From the NCBI RefSeq assembly GCF_000331515.1, contig NZ_AMZO01000006.1, positions 620,001 to 684,000 on the forward strand: a stretch of 64,000 bases of DNA. Reading direction: 5' to 3'. Positions 1 through 9,192 of this stretch are shown one piece after another (within the stretch, counting starts at the first letter, position 1; every line of letters begins with the position of its first letter). The translations under genes and the position numbers were made by a program. Below the pieces are notes generated by a model, which had not been told where the DNA came from, did not search any database, and saw only the letters and a program-made list of their open reading frames with translations. This DNA is from Photobacterium marinum (lineage in GTDB: Bacteria > Pseudomonadota > Gammaproteobacteria > Enterobacterales > Vibrionaceae).

Positions 1-43
1 GGCGCCGACTACAGCGCCTTTAGTGGAGATTGTATTCAGTTTA

Positions 44-832
44 CTAACTGAGCGTTGCGATAATTACCTGGGAAGAAGAGAAGCATGCCAGTGCATGCTT
101 TCCTTCCTGAAGCTCATCCTGTTCATTTTCTTTCCTGTCGATGAGGGCACAAACCTCATCATTGTCATCAAGCCTTACTGATACTTCGGCGGAACTTTCA
201 TCATATTGTACGTGGCGAATGGTTCCACTTAGCTGGTTATCTAGTTGTGGGTCTGCTGGTGGCTCACTGCAAATTTCAATCGCGGGGCCCTTAACCAGGG
301 CGACAACATCTTTACCCTTTTTTAGTTGCAGACGAACTGTGCTGCCATGAGTAATTGTCGCTATGACATGCTGACCACTTTGAAGCAGGATGAATACCCG
401 ATCGTGCAGGGCATGGTTTTCAATATCACTGATGGTGCCGAAGAACTGATTTCGCGCACTGGTCTGTAATGAGAATTTTGCCATTACACCAAGCAGGCTG
501 TGCAGCGGTGCTTCATCATCGTTGAGCGCTTTCAGTCCCATATTCTGGATTGTATCGAGTAGATCATACATCTGAATCAGTCGTTCGCCGAAGCGGGTGA
601 CTGACGCGCCACCGCCTCCTTTGCCTCCCTTTTCACTAGTGATCAGCGGCGATTCTGAGCGGCTGTTCATATCTTTGATGGAATCAAAAGCAGCTTTGTA
701 GCTAATCCCTGCTTGTTTAGCTCCCTGGCTGATTGAGCCGGTTTGCTGTATCGCTTTTAGCAGTGCGATACGACGAGGATTGGCAAACATCTTTCCGTTT
801 TCTGAAAGGGTAAGCAGGGCATCGAAATCCAT
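44..832 (-). CDS. modE: ModE-type molybdate-responsive transcriptional regulator
   Basis: Predicted 262-aa cytoplasmic DNA-binding protein. Residues 1-115 form a LysR-like winged helix (SQGAKQAGISYKAAFD at 35-50, then the glycine-rich KGGKGGGG wing near 68-75), closely resembling E. coli ModE. The C-terminal half (about 120-262) contains two TOBE/Mop-type repeats that bind molybdate in this family. I chose the ATG at 832 (MDFDALL) over an upstream in-frame TTG at 883 because it matches the family's N-terminus. The ATG at 835 is equally possible. In known systems ModE represses modABC and activates molybdoenzyme genes when molybdate is present. No mod transporter genes lie in the window, so the targets are elsewhere or to the left. 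Confidence 0.9.
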   Translation of the reverse strand: MDFDALLTLSENGKMFANPRRIALLKAIQQTGSISQGAKQAGISYKAAFDSIKDMNSRSESPLITSEKGGKGGGGASVTRFGERLIQMYDLLDTIQNMGLKALNDDEAPLHSLLGVMAKFSLQTSARNQFFGTISDIENHALHDRVFILLQSGQHVIATITHGSTVRLQLKKGKDVVALVKGPAIEICSEPPADPQLDNQLSGTIRHVQYDESSAEVSVRLDDNDEVCALIDRKENEQDELQEGKHALACFSSSQVIIATLS

Positions 833-955
833 CATGGTGAATGCGGGTCCGTAGGGTTTCAGGGATAAAGGAGTCAGATACAAAGTATATCTGATTATTC
901 AATGAGGTATAAGTCACTGCACCTAGGGGATGTTTGTTGTTGACGCTGTTGCAAC

Positions 956-980
956 AAAAAGCGAGAGCCGGAGCTCTCGC
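956..980 (-). terminator. Rho-independent terminator of the peptide transporter operon
   Basis: A perfect 7-bp stem (GCGAGAG/CTCTCGC) with a CCGGAG loop is followed on the minus strand by a T run (AAAAA at 956-960 on the plus strand). It lies 28 bases after the transporter stop codon. Confidence 0.8.
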
Positions 981-1007
981 TTAATAGTTTTAAAGTCAAA
1001 GATGAAA

Positions 1008-2483
1008 TTATGCAGTTTGCAGACTTTCTTCTTTTTCTGCTTCTGGCTCTGCTTCGATAAGACGGTTGAGGCGAGGAGCAATAATAACACAGACGATACC
1101 CACAACTGTTGATGCTGCAGCCAGCGCAAAGAAGTAGTTACCGTAAGAAGCCAAACTTTCAACTGGTGTCATTTCAACTTCGCCGGATGAAGACAGGCCA
1201 GCAACCCAGGCACCGGCTACGGAGGCAATTGCCAGCGTCATGTTCCATGCACCGTAGATAAAGCCACGGATACGGCTTGGGAACAGCTTAGCGATAGCAG
1301 ACAGACCCAGCGCGGAGATTAGCAGCTCACCAATAGCAAACAGGAAGTGAGGTGCTGCAATCCAGAATGGGTTCAACATGCCGTTTTCGTCGCCGAAGTA
1401 CTGAGAGAAGCCAGCGCAGCCGAAAGCCGCAGCACATACCAACATACCAAGTGCAAACTTACCTGGCATAGATAAGTCTTTGCCTTTCTCACCCAGAGTG
1501 GTGTAGATGTGGGCAAGAATCGGACTCAGGAAGATGACCCACATTGGGTTCAGTGACTGGTAAGAAACCGGGTTGACCGCGATACCAAATACTTCGGCTT
1601 CAACGTTGTTGATGGCGAAGAAGTTCAGTGATGTTGGCATTTGGTTGTACAGTACGAAGAATGCAAGAGCCTGAACCATCAGGACTAGACCAACAACCAT
1701 ACGCTTGCGGCTGGTTGGTGCTTCTTTCTTCATTTCCTTCATGATAAGGAATAGGATAACCAGAGCTGCGATACCCAGTACGGCTTGAGCCAGTGGCAGG
1801 TTAGTCAGCAAGTAGCTTGCTGCTGCGATGGCTAGCAATACACCAGACAGGAACAGGCTGTTGGTTTTGAACGGTACAGCATGTTTGTCGGCTTCGGTTG
1901 CTTCTTTGATCTTCTTGTTGAACAGAAGGTAAGTAACAACGTTAACTGTCATACCCACAGCAGACAGGATGAACGCTGAAGTCCAGCCGATGCTGTAAGC
2001 CATGATAGGCGCGCCAAGCTGAGCCAGGAATGCACCAATGTTGTTAACCATGTAGAACAGGGTGTATGCACCATCAAGACGCGGGTCATCTTTGTCATAA
2101 GATGCTGCGATGATAGTCGGAGGCGCAACACTACCGATACCACGACCTACAGCTACAGTACCCAGACCAATGAACACGAAGTGTGGCTGAGCTGTGATAG
2201 CTGAGTAGGCGATGATGAAGTAACCCAGGCCCTGGAAGAAGAAACCCCAGACCAGAGTACGTTTCGCACCTAAGATTTTATCGGCAAGCCAGCCACCAAT
2301 GAACAGGATAGCGGCACCCAGTGCGGCGAACGCACCGAAAGTTGCAAAGGATGTTTTCTGGTCGATACCCAGTTCATCACCGAGGAATACCGGCAGAATT
2401 GCCCATAGGCTGTAGAACGACAAAGCCCACCAGAACTGGCATGAACAAAGGATATAAAAGGTTAACGGATGACGTTTTTTCAT
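1008..2483 (-). CDS. POT/PTR-family proton-coupled peptide transporter
   Basis: A 491-aa polytopic inner-membrane protein of the major facilitator superfamily, POT (proton-dependent oligopeptide transporter) branch. Visible are many hydrophobic segments, the family loop motif GGWLADKILGAKR at 63-75 and a long charged C-terminal tail. It should import di- and tripeptides with protons. The usual POT helix-1 proton motif ExxERFxYY is not seen; the corresponding stretch reads CQFWWALSFYSLWA. This suggests a divergent subfamily with altered proton coupling or substrate. The gene lies 27 bases after the M18 aminopeptidase gene on the same strand, so the pair probably forms an import-and-hydrolysis operon for peptides. 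Products could feed the glycine reductase cluster encoded to the right, which is inference from position only. Confidence 0.85.
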   Translation of the reverse strand: MKKRHPLTFYILCSCQFWWALSFYSLWAILPVFLGDELGIDQKTSFATFGAFAALGAAILFIGGWLADKILGAKRTLVWGFFFQGLGYFIIAYSAITAQPHFVFIGLGTVAVGRGIGSVAPPTIIAASYDKDDPRLDGAYTLFYMVNNIGAFLAQLGAPIMAYSIGWTSAFILSAVGMTVNVVTYLLFNKKIKEATEADKHAVPFKTNSLFLSGVLLAIAAASYLLTNLPLAQAVLGIAALVILFLIMKEMKKEAPTSRKRMVVGLVLMVQALAFFVLYNQMPTSLNFFAINNVEAEVFGIAVNPVSYQSLNPMWVIFLSPILAHIYTTLGEKGKDLSMPGKFALGMLVCAAAFGCAGFSQYFGDENGMLNPFWIAAPHFLFAIGELLISALGLSAIAKLFPSRIRGFIYGAWNMTLAIASVAGAWVAGLSSSGEVEMTPVESLASYGNYFFALAAASTVVGIVCVIIAPRLNRLIEAEPEAEKEESLQTA

Positions 2484-2510
2484 AACTTAGTCTCCATTAG
2501 TGCCGTAGCA

Positions 2511-3908
2511 CTAAAATGCCTGGATGTAGAACGCTTTGTAAGCGCGGTACAACTCATAGATATCGAACTTGGAAGCCAGCTCGAACGGGGAGTGCATGGA
2601 CAAAATGGCAGCACCGGCATCGATAGTGTTGATACCGTAGTGAGCCAGGTATTTCGCAACAGTACCGCCACCCCCTTCGTCAACTTTGCCCAGTAGGCCT
2701 GTTTGCCAGCTGATTTCGTTGTCGTCGAAGATGCGGCGCAGAGATGCTACGTATTCAGCATCTGCGTCATTGGAGGCAACTTTACCGCCATGACCTGTGT
2801 ATTTGGTCAGAACCAGACCGTAACCCAGTTTTGAGGCATTCTGAGCATCGTGAACAGATTCGAACAGAGGGTTCAAGCCTGCGTTTACGTCAGAAGACAG
2901 GGCATAAGAGTTCCACAGACAGCGGCGTAGCATTTGGTCGTTATACTTGTCGCCAGCTTGGCGTACCAATAGTTCGCCTGTGAAGAATTCCAGGTAGCGG
3001 GACTCAAGGCCTGTAGAGCCGGTAGAACCGATTTCTTCTTTATCTACCAGGAAGCAAACTGCAGTTTGTTCTGGTGTTTCAATATCAAGGATGGCTTCAA
3101 GTGAGGTGTAAGCACAGATGCGGTCATCCTGTCCGTAGGCACCGACAATACCTTCATCAATACCTACATCGCGAGCGCTACCTGCAGGTACCAGCATCAA
3201 CTCTGCTGAAATAAAATCGGCTTCTGTGAAGTCATATTTTTCATGCAGCTTGGTTAGGATATGATGCTTAACCTTATCTTTGATCTTCTTATCTTCGAAC
3301 TCCATAGGGATAGAGCCGACGATAATTTGCAGCTCTTCACCTTTCAGAACTTCTGCTGCATTACGTTCACGCTGAACTTTCTTATCAAGGTGAGGTAATA
3401 GATCAGGAATCGTGAATACTGGATCCTGTGGATCTTCACCGATAGCAATATCAATGGTGCGACCGGACTTGGTGACAACAACACCGTGTAGTGCAAGCGG
3501 ACGGGAAGCCCACTGATATTTCTTGATACCACCGTAGTAGTGGGTGCGCATCAGAGCCAGTTCACTTTTCTCGTAGATTGGATTTGGTTTGATGTCTAAA
3601 CGAGGGGAATCAATATGGGAAACGACATAGCGGATACCATCTCTGATCGGACGTTTACCGACAACAGTCAATACAACGTTTTTATTACGATTGATAAAGT
3701 AGACTTTGTCGCCTGCTTTTAATTCTTCGAATTCATTGATAGGGCGGAAGCCATGTTGTTCAGCTTCTTTTATTGCTGCTTTAACACATTGGCGTTCGGT
3801 TTTTCCGATATTCAAAAAGTGTTTGTAGTTTTTACAAAAATGATTGATAGCCTCAATTTGTTCATCTTTGAGGTTGAGCCAGCCATTTTTGAATTCCAGC
3901 GTTTCCAT
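2511..3908 (-). CDS. M18 family aminopeptidase (aspartyl aminopeptidase / aminopeptidase I type)
   Basis: A 465-aa cytosolic metallo-aminopeptidase. Family landmarks in order are VSHIDSPRLD (His98, Asp100), GQDDR, DKEEIGS (catalytic and metal-binding glutamates), SSDVNAG and the C-terminal MHSPFE histidine, so the dinuclear zinc ligand set appears intact. The ATG at 3908 is preceded by TTGGAG seven bases upstream; an upstream in-frame start at 3938 lacks this. The enzyme removes N-terminal residues from peptides. It is the first gene of a probable two-gene operon with the POT transporter, consistent with intracellular hydrolysis of imported peptides. Confidence 0.9.
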   Translation of the reverse strand: METLEFKNGWLNLKDEQIEAINHFCKNYKHFLNIGKTERQCVKAAIKEAEQHGFRPINEFEELKAGDKVYFINRNKNVVLTVVGKRPIRDGIRYVVSHIDSPRLDIKPNPIYEKSELALMRTHYYGGIKKYQWASRPLALHGVVVTKSGRTIDIAIGEDPQDPVFTIPDLLPHLDKKVQRERNAAEVLKGEELQIIVGSIPMEFEDKKIKDKVKHHILTKLHEKYDFTEADFISAELMLVPAGSARDVGIDEGIVGAYGQDDRICAYTSLEAILDIETPEQTAVCFLVDKEEIGSTGSTGLESRYLEFFTGELLVRQAGDKYNDQMLRRCLWNSYALSSDVNAGLNPLFESVHDAQNASKLGYGLVLTKYTGHGGKVASNDADAEYVASLRRIFDDNEISWQTGLLGKVDEGGGGTVAKYLAHYGINTIDAGAAILSMHSPFELASKFDIYELYRAYKAFYIQAF

Positions 3909-4875
3909 TGCATAACTCCAAATGTATGTGTTGAACATTCGGAGCGGAGATTATCATTCTATTAACTTATCTTTTTGTGAGCACTATCTTCTTATAGAAC
4001 AAATAACAGCGGAATAATCCTCCATGTGGATATTGATAAGGTGATATTTAATTTGTTGTTTTGTTGTTTTGATGGGTTTGAGATAAAAAAATCACCAAGA
4101 GCATTTCAAATTCAAAAACACCCTGCACTATCCCGTATCTTCTATGTTTTATTGCTTGACGGTTGAATTGATTTTTATGAGAAAAGAATACTATTTTATT
4201 AGGAATGTTTAATAATTTGAGCGTGAAATTAAAGCAGTGGGACATTGTTGGCTTGGTATGCAACTGAACCAATATATTTTTTAATTTTTGATATTAGAAA
4301 TACTAATGCAATGGTGGGTCTGGTATGAAATGTGACCTGTGTTGAGTTTTTTCATAAGTTATTAATGTGCCAGAGAAAATTGGTAATATTGACTACTATA
4401 AGGGCAAAAGTTTCCTATCGTAGTCAAATTATTTGTTTTTTATAACTAAAAGCAGGGTCATGATGACTCATATATTGCCTAAACAGCTAAAAACATATGA
4501 CCTGTGTATCATAAATGTCTAATTCTCAGAGTTTTTATCCTGCAACAGGGCATTGCTCACAAAAAAATAAACATTACTAATTATAATCGCCTTCAAGTTG
4601 TTAAGGATAAGAAGTTATCTCGACAGGAATTAAAGACAACATATATAAAGCACCCAATAGATAATGACAGTCCTTTGGCTATCAAATTTAAAATGCTAAC
4701 AAGTGAACTATGACATAAATCACTGTTTGCATTTACCGCAGGGCTTAATAGGTCTGCGTTGTAAAACTGATTTGTTTTGAAGTGTCATAACTAGTCCAAA
4801 TAAATAAAGCCTTATATAGATGCTGAGTTTGGTTTAGATGACATGTGTTAGTGAAAATAAAAATCGGTGAAAAAT
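3909..4875. other. AT-rich intergenic region between divergent operons
   Basis: About 970 bases without a convincing gene. Open frames at 4048-4272 (minus) and 4504-4713 (plus) lack ribosome-binding sites and recognisable sequence. The region should hold the divergent promoters of the aminopeptidase operon and the glycine reductase operon. I searched by eye for a glycine riboswitch (paired GGAGAG / ACCGAAGGGGCAA motifs) and saw none. Confidence 0.5.
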
Positions 4876-6087
4876 ATGTCAGAACTATACGATGTCATAA
4901 TTATTGGTGGTGGCTCAGGCGGTATGTCTGCCGGTGTTTACGCAGCCCGCGGAAAAATGAAGACGCTTATTATTGAAGATAAGCGCAATACAGGCGGTCA
5001 GGCAGCAACAACAAGCGAAATGGAAAACTACCCAGGCATTCTGGAAGCAACTGGTCCGCAGCTGATGGATATGTTCCGTGACCACTGTAATAAGTTTGGT
5101 GTCGAGTTTGCCCGCGGTTTGATCACAGATATCAGCATCGCTGAAGACGGCTTCATCAAAACACTGAAAACCAGCAAAGGTGAAGAGTTCCAGACTAAAA
5201 GTATCATTGTTGCAACCGGTGCAACACCTCGAATCCTTGGCATCAAGGGTGAATCGGAGTTCCGTGGTAAAGGTGTTTCTTACTGTGCAACGTGTGATGC
5301 AGACTTCTATGAAGAACTGGATGTTGTGGTAGTTGGTTCAGGTAACACTGCGGTTGAAGAATCCGTATTCCTGACCAAGTTTGTTAACAAAGTCACCATG
5401 ATTGTACTGCATGAACAGGGCATTCTGGATGCGGATCGTACCGCTCAGGAACAGGCTTTCGCCAACGATAAGATTGAGTTCGTATGGAACTCTGTGGTGG
5501 AAGAAATCTGCGGAGATGAGTTGGTTAACGGTGTAAAACTGAAGAACCTGAAAACAGGTGAAATCAGTGAACTGACTACAGACGGTGTGTTCATGTTTGT
5601 CGGTACTGTGCCGAAGACAGATTTCGTTAAGGATCTGATTGAACTGACTCCGCAAGGCTATGTGATCACCAACGAGAAGCAGGAAACCAGCGTACCGGGT
5701 ATTTTCGCGGCTGGTGACGTAACCGATAAATTCCTGCGTCAGGTAGTAACAGCCGCCGGCGATGGTGCGGTAGCAGCAGTAGCAGCAGACCGTTACATCG
5801 AAGAAGAAGAAAACTGGCGCAAGTCTGTGGCTGAGTTTGGCGGCACTGCAATGGTGGCATTCTGGAACCCGCTGAGCAAAGAGAGCCTTGATGTAATCAA
5901 CGAGCTTGAAGGGCATTGTAAAGAGCACCCTGAACAGCGTGTGGTGACTATCGATACCTATAAGAGCCAGAACATTGCCAACCGCTTTAATGTAAAAGAA
6001 GTGCCGGTCGTAATTCGATTTGACGCTGGGCAGGAAGCCAAGCGTGTGGATGTGAAGGATATCGCTGAGTTAGAAACTCTGTATTAA
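4876..6087 (+). CDS. trxB: Thioredoxin reductase with extra C-terminal thioredoxin-like domain
   Basis: A 403-aa FAD/NADPH disulfide reductase. Residues 9-20 carry the FAD-binding GGGSGG motif, 137-140 the redox pair CATC, 154-159 the NADPH-binding GSGNTA and about 285-292 a GIFAAGDV motif. Normal TrxB proteins end near 315 residues. This one has about 85 more, beginning FGGTAMVAFW, which resemble a thioredoxin fold, but the active site is replaced by FWNPLSKES with no cysteines. The ATG at 4876 has GGTGA just upstream; the GTG at 4867 is less likely. In glycine reductase clusters TrxB and Trx recycle the oxidised selenoprotein A. It is the first gene of the operon, nine bases before trxA. 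Confidence 0.9.
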   Translation: MSELYDVIIIGGGSGGMSAGVYAARGKMKTLIIEDKRNTGGQAATTSEMENYPGILEATGPQLMDMFRDHCNKFGVEFARGLITDISIAEDGFIKTLKTSKGEEFQTKSIIVATGATPRILGIKGESEFRGKGVSYCATCDADFYEELDVVVVGSGNTAVEESVFLTKFVNKVTMIVLHEQGILDADRTAQEQAFANDKIEFVWNSVVEEICGDELVNGVKLKNLKTGEISELTTDGVFMFVGTVPKTDFVKDLIELTPQGYVITNEKQETSVPGIFAAGDVTDKFLRQVVTAAGDGAVAAVAADRYIEEEENWRKSVAEFGGTAMVAFWNPLSKESLDVINELEGHCKEHPEQRVVTIDTYKSQNIANRFNVKEVPVVIRFDAGQEAKRVDVKDIAELETLY

Positions 6088-6096
6088 GGAAAAACA

Positions 6097-6423
6097 ATGA
6101 TCGAATTAAGCAAAGAGAACTTCGATTCTGAAGTGAATATTGAAGGCGTCGTTCTTGTTGATTTTTGGAGCGAAAACTGTGGCCGCTGCATTGAACTGAT
6201 GCCAGACGTAATGAAACTGGCTGAGAAATACGGCGAAGACATCAAATTCTGCAAGCTGAACATTCAGGGCAACCGCCGTTTGGCTATGGCGCAGAAAGTG
6301 ATGGGCCTGCCTTCAATCGTTTTCTACAAGAACGGTGAAAAAGTAAAGCACCTATCTGGTGAAGAGCTTGAGATCGAAGAGATCGCACAAGAAGTAGAAA
6401 GCTTCATCGCTGAAAAAGCGTAA
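6097..6423 (+). CDS. trxA: Thioredoxin of the glycine reductase system
   Basis: A 108-aa thioredoxin-fold protein with the redox motif CGRC at residues 28-31 in WSENCGRC, instead of the standard WCGPC. Family features retained are the cis-proline segment GLPSIVFYKNGE and the VDFWS strand. Glycine-reductase thioredoxins of clostridia also deviate from CGPC, so this is probably the dedicated donor that reduces the selenenylsulfide of GrdA, itself reduced by the adjacent reductase. AAGGA lies seven bases before the ATG. A 188-base gap separates it from grdA. Confidence 0.9.
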   Translation: MIELSKENFDSEVNIEGVVLVDFWSENCGRCIELMPDVMKLAEKYGEDIKFCKLNIQGNRRLAMAQKVMGLPSIVFYKNGEKVKHLSGEELEIEEIAQEVESFIAEKA

Positions 6424-6499
6424 GGCTGAACCGGTCTCGCAGAGAGGCTGATAGAAAGAATTTGTATTTAATAGGTTATCTGACCTGTTGGCACAAATA

Positions 6500-6546
6500 A
6501 AAAGCATGGTGTTTGAGGATTTATTCTTGTTCCCACGCTTTTAGTT
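6500..6546 (+). other. Imperfect hairpin between trxA and grdA
   Basis: The arms AAAAGCATGG and CCCACGCTTTT can pair around a roughly 26-base loop and the second arm ends in a short T run. It may attenuate transcription so that the selenoprotein genes are set apart from trxBA. The pairing has mismatches, so this is tentative. Confidence 0.3.
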
Positions 6547-6611
6547 AAACCCATGTTATCGCAGTTATCTGCTTAACATGACCTTAGTAATCTGTACCCT
6601 TGGAGTGAAAA

Positions 6612-7079
6612 ATGCTCAAAGATAAGAAAGTAGTTATCTTGGGAGACAGAGACGGTGTACCAGGACAGGCTATCGAAGCTTGTATCAAATCTGCTGGCGC
6701 ACATGTTCTATTCTCCACTACTGAGTGTTTCGTCTGAACCAGCGCAGGTGCTATGGATCTGGAAAACCAAAAGAGGATTAAAGGTTTTGCTGACGAGTTC
6801 GGCCCAGAGAATCTGGTAGTCGTACTTGGTGGCGCTGAAGCAGAAGCTTCAGGCCTGGCTTGTGAAACCGTTACAAACGGCGATCCTACTTTTGCCGGAC
6901 CATTAGCCGGAGTCCAGTTAGGACTCTCTTGTTATCATGTGGTTGAGCCGGAAATTAAAGACAATGTGGATCCTGCAGTCTACGACGAGCAGGTAAGCAT
7001 GATGGAAATGGTACTTGATGTCGATGCCATCGTGGCAGAGGTTAAAGAGTATCGTGAGCAATTTGGTAAGTATGTTTAA
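6612..7079 (+). CDS. grdA: Glycine reductase selenoprotein A, copy 1 (in-frame UGA = Sec42)
   Basis: Reading through the TGA at 6735-6737 gives a 155-aa protein starting [15 protein letters not shown]. It carries the family signature [15 protein letters not shown], with Sec at residue 42 next to Cys39. Selenoprotein A is the shared small acceptor of glycine, sarcosine and betaine reductases. Its selenolate takes the carboxymethyl group from component B and passes it, as a carboxymethyl-selenoether, to component C, ending as an oxidised selenenylsulfide that thioredoxin reduces. The ATG at 6612 has GGAG seven bases upstream. Without Sec decoding the gene looks like a 108-aa frame starting at 6753. 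A second, very similar copy follows 14 bases later. Confidence 0.97.
6735..6756 (+). promoter_or_regulatory. Sec UGA codon and SECIS-like hairpin in grdA copy 1
   Basis: Directly after the TGA, CC-AGC pairs with GCT-(AT)-GG around a six-base loop GCAGGT. Bacterial SECIS elements lie in this position, and the loop GGU resembles the SelB-binding loop of E. coli fdhF. The fold was drawn by eye. Confidence 0.6.
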
Positions 7080-7093
7080 TCGGGAGAAAGATT

Positions 7094-7558
7094 GTGTTCG
7101 CTAATAAGACAGTGATCATTCTCGGAGACCGCGATGGCGTACCTGGTCAGGCAATCGAAGCTTGCATGAAAACTACAGGTGCTCACGTTGCTTTCTCTAC
7201 TACAGAATGTTTCGTCTGAACAAGCGCTGGCGCAATGGATCTTGAGAACCAAAAGCGGATTAAAGCCCTAGCCGATGAAAAAGGCGCCGAGAATCTGGTT
7301 GTGATTCTGGGTGGCGCAGAAGCTGAAGCTTCTGGCCTGGCTTGCGAAACCGTCACCACCGGCGATCCGACTTTTGCAGGACCATTGGCGGGAGTCCAGT
7401 TAGGACTTTCTTGTTATCACGTGGTTGAAGACGAAGTTAAAAATGCCGTCGATCCGGCTGTTTATGAAGAGCAGGTTGGAATGATGGAAATGGTACTTGA
7501 TGTCGATGCTATCAAAGCGGAAATGCAACAATACCGCAGCGAAACTGCATTAGCATAA
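7094..7558 (+). CDS. grdA: Glycine reductase selenoprotein A, copy 2 (in-frame UGA = Sec42)
   Basis: A tandem paralogue of the preceding gene. A GTG start at 7094 with GGGAG seven bases upstream and read-through of TGA at 7217-7219 give a 154-aa protein, again with [15 protein letters not shown] and Sec at residue 42. The two proteins are nearly identical through the core (for example [18 protein letters not shown]). They differ at the N-terminus (MFANKTVII versus MLKDKKVVI), at scattered surface positions and at the C-terminus (YRSETALA versus YREQFGKYV). Both keep all catalytic residues. The SECIS region has diverged in sequence but can still form a short AGC-rich hairpin (7220-7237). Two copies could raise the dose of the most abundant component or serve different B components. 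Confidence 0.97.
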
Positions 7559-7573
7559 GTATATCTCAATGCT

Positions 7574-7613
7574 GGTTCGGATCTGTTTTTCAACAGGCAG
7601 GTTCGAACCTTTT
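7574..7613 (+). other. Intercistronic hairpin before grdC
   Basis: GGTTCG (7574-7579) pairs with CGAACC (7604-7609), and inside it CTGTT pairs with AACAG; a TTTT follows. It may partly terminate transcription or protect the upstream grdA message from 3' decay, either of which would give more selenoprotein A than component C. Confidence 0.5.
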
Positions 7614-7638
7614 ATCCGGCTCGGATGCAGGAGTAACA

Positions 7639-9180
7639 ATGGGATACGCAGTAATTAAAGGCGTGAGCTACGTGCTCGCCCATACCCCAGATGTGTTGAT
7701 TCAACACGGTTCTGTGCAAGTACAGACTCGGGCAAAAGACCCGTCAGACAGCTATTTGCAGCAACTGAACGCTCACCTTCGCCCATACGAAGATGTTGTA
7801 TCATACCCAGCGAACCAGTGTTATATCGGTAACCTTACCCCCCAGCAATTAGCAGAGATCCCACAGCCTTGGTATGAGAATAAAGAACATACTTCTCAGC
7901 AGGGCAAGTTCGGTGAAATCTACTGCCAGGAACTATTTTACGCCATGTTAAACCACGTTGACGTGTTTAACCTGGTTTACTTTACCCCTGAGTTCATCGA
8001 AACCTACCAGGAAAAGATCAGCCACCACCCACTTTACGGTGACGTCGATTTGATGGCTGGTCATCAGGTAATCTCAAAAGATGAGATTCTGGCGATGGCT
8101 GAGAATCATCAGGCTGAAGTGCTGATGATGAACGGTGAACTTGCGGGCTGTGTGAAAGCAGCACACGACGAAGATGAAAACCTGTCTGCACATATCATGC
8201 TGGAAAACCTTTGTACTAAGGCATCCGGTGTAATGTCTGCAATGCACCTGAAGCAGCAGGGCATCGATCTTGAGTCGGTTGAATACATTATCGAATGTTC
8301 AGAAGAAGCATGCGGTGATATTAACCAGCGCGGTGGCGGTAACTTTGCTAAAGCTATCGGTGAAGTTGTTGGTTGTACCATGGCATCAGGCTCTGACGTT
8401 CGTGGTTTCTGTGCAGCACCTGCACACGCAATGACTCAGGCTTCAGCACTGGTTAAAGCGGGTATCTTCAAGAATGTTATGGTTGTCGCCGGTGGCGCAG
8501 TTGCCAAACTGGGCATGAACGGCCGTGACCATGTTAAACATGACATGCCGGTTCTGGAAGACTGCCTGGCTGGTTTTGCCTGCCTGGTTAGCGAGAACGA
8601 TGGCGTAAGCCCTGAAATCAACACTGATATCGTGGGTCGTCACCAGATCGGTACTGGTTCATCTCCACAGGCAGTAATGACTGCGCTGATTGCCAACCCG
8701 CTGAAAGCAGCCGGTATGGCAATGACAGATGTCGACAAATACTCCGTCGAAATGCAAAACCCTGAAATCACTAAGCCTGCCGGCGCAGGTAACGTGCCAG
8801 AATCAAACTACAAGATGATTGCGGCACTGGCAGTGAAAGAAGGCCAACTGGAACGTACTCAGCTTCCTAGTTTCGTTCAGGAACACGGTATGACTGGCTT
8901 TGCGCCAACTCAGGGCCACATCCCGTCAGGTGTTCCGTTCCTTGGCTTCGGCCGTGAAATGATCATGAACGGCGACATCAACAACTTCATGATGGTCGGT
9001 AAGGGCAGCTTGTTCCTTGGCCGTATGACTAACCTGTTCGATGGTCTGAGCTTTGTTGTTCAGAAGAACAGCGGTAAGCAGAGTGAAGTATTCGACGAGG
9101 CTCAGGTTAAACAGGTAGTTGCTCAGGCAATGCGTGATGTAGCTGAGAACTTGCTTAATCGTGAACAGGGCGAGCAGTAA
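7639..9180 (+). CDS. grdC: Glycine reductase complex component C, beta subunit
   Basis: A 513-aa cytosolic protein matching GrdC, the larger component C subunit, with the opening MGYAVIKGVSYVLAHTPDV and conserved blocks such as FGEIYCQELFYAMLNHVD. The second half has ketosynthase (FabH/thiolase-like) character: VEYIIECSEEACGDINQRGG, GFCAAPAHAM and GMTGFAPTQGHIP. Component C converts the carboxymethyl-selenoether on GrdA to an acetyl-thioester and phosphorolyses it to acetyl phosphate. GAGTAAC precedes the ATG, and grdD follows 12 bases later, so the two subunits are made together. Confidence 0.95.
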   Translation: MGYAVIKGVSYVLAHTPDVLIQHGSVQVQTRAKDPSDSYLQQLNAHLRPYEDVVSYPANQCYIGNLTPQQLAEIPQPWYENKEHTSQQGKFGEIYCQELFYAMLNHVDVFNLVYFTPEFIETYQEKISHHPLYGDVDLMAGHQVISKDEILAMAENHQAEVLMMNGELAGCVKAAHDEDENLSAHIMLENLCTKASGVMSAMHLKQQGIDLESVEYIIECSEEACGDINQRGGGNFAKAIGEVVGCTMASGSDVRGFCAAPAHAMTQASALVKAGIFKNVMVVAGGAVAKLGMNGRDHVKHDMPVLEDCLAGFACLVSENDGVSPEINTDIVGRHQIGTGSSPQAVMTALIANPLKAAGMAMTDVDKYSVEMQNPEITKPAGAGNVPESNYKMIAALAVKEGQLERTQLPSFVQEHGMTGFAPTQGHIPSGVPFLGFGREMIMNGDINNFMMVGKGSLFLGRMTNLFDGLSFVVQKNSGKQSEVFDEAQVKQVVAQAMRDVAENLLNREQGEQ

Positions 9181-9192
9181 TCGGAGGTTGCT

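Noticed and set aside
3909..4875. Possible glycine riboswitch upstream of the glycine reductase operon
   Set aside because: None of the conserved glycine-aptamer segments could be found on either strand.
5338..5928. 196-codon minus-strand frame opposite trxB
   Set aside because: It overlaps a clear FAD/NADPH reductase, lacks a ribosome-binding site and has an implausible cysteine- and tyrosine-rich composition.
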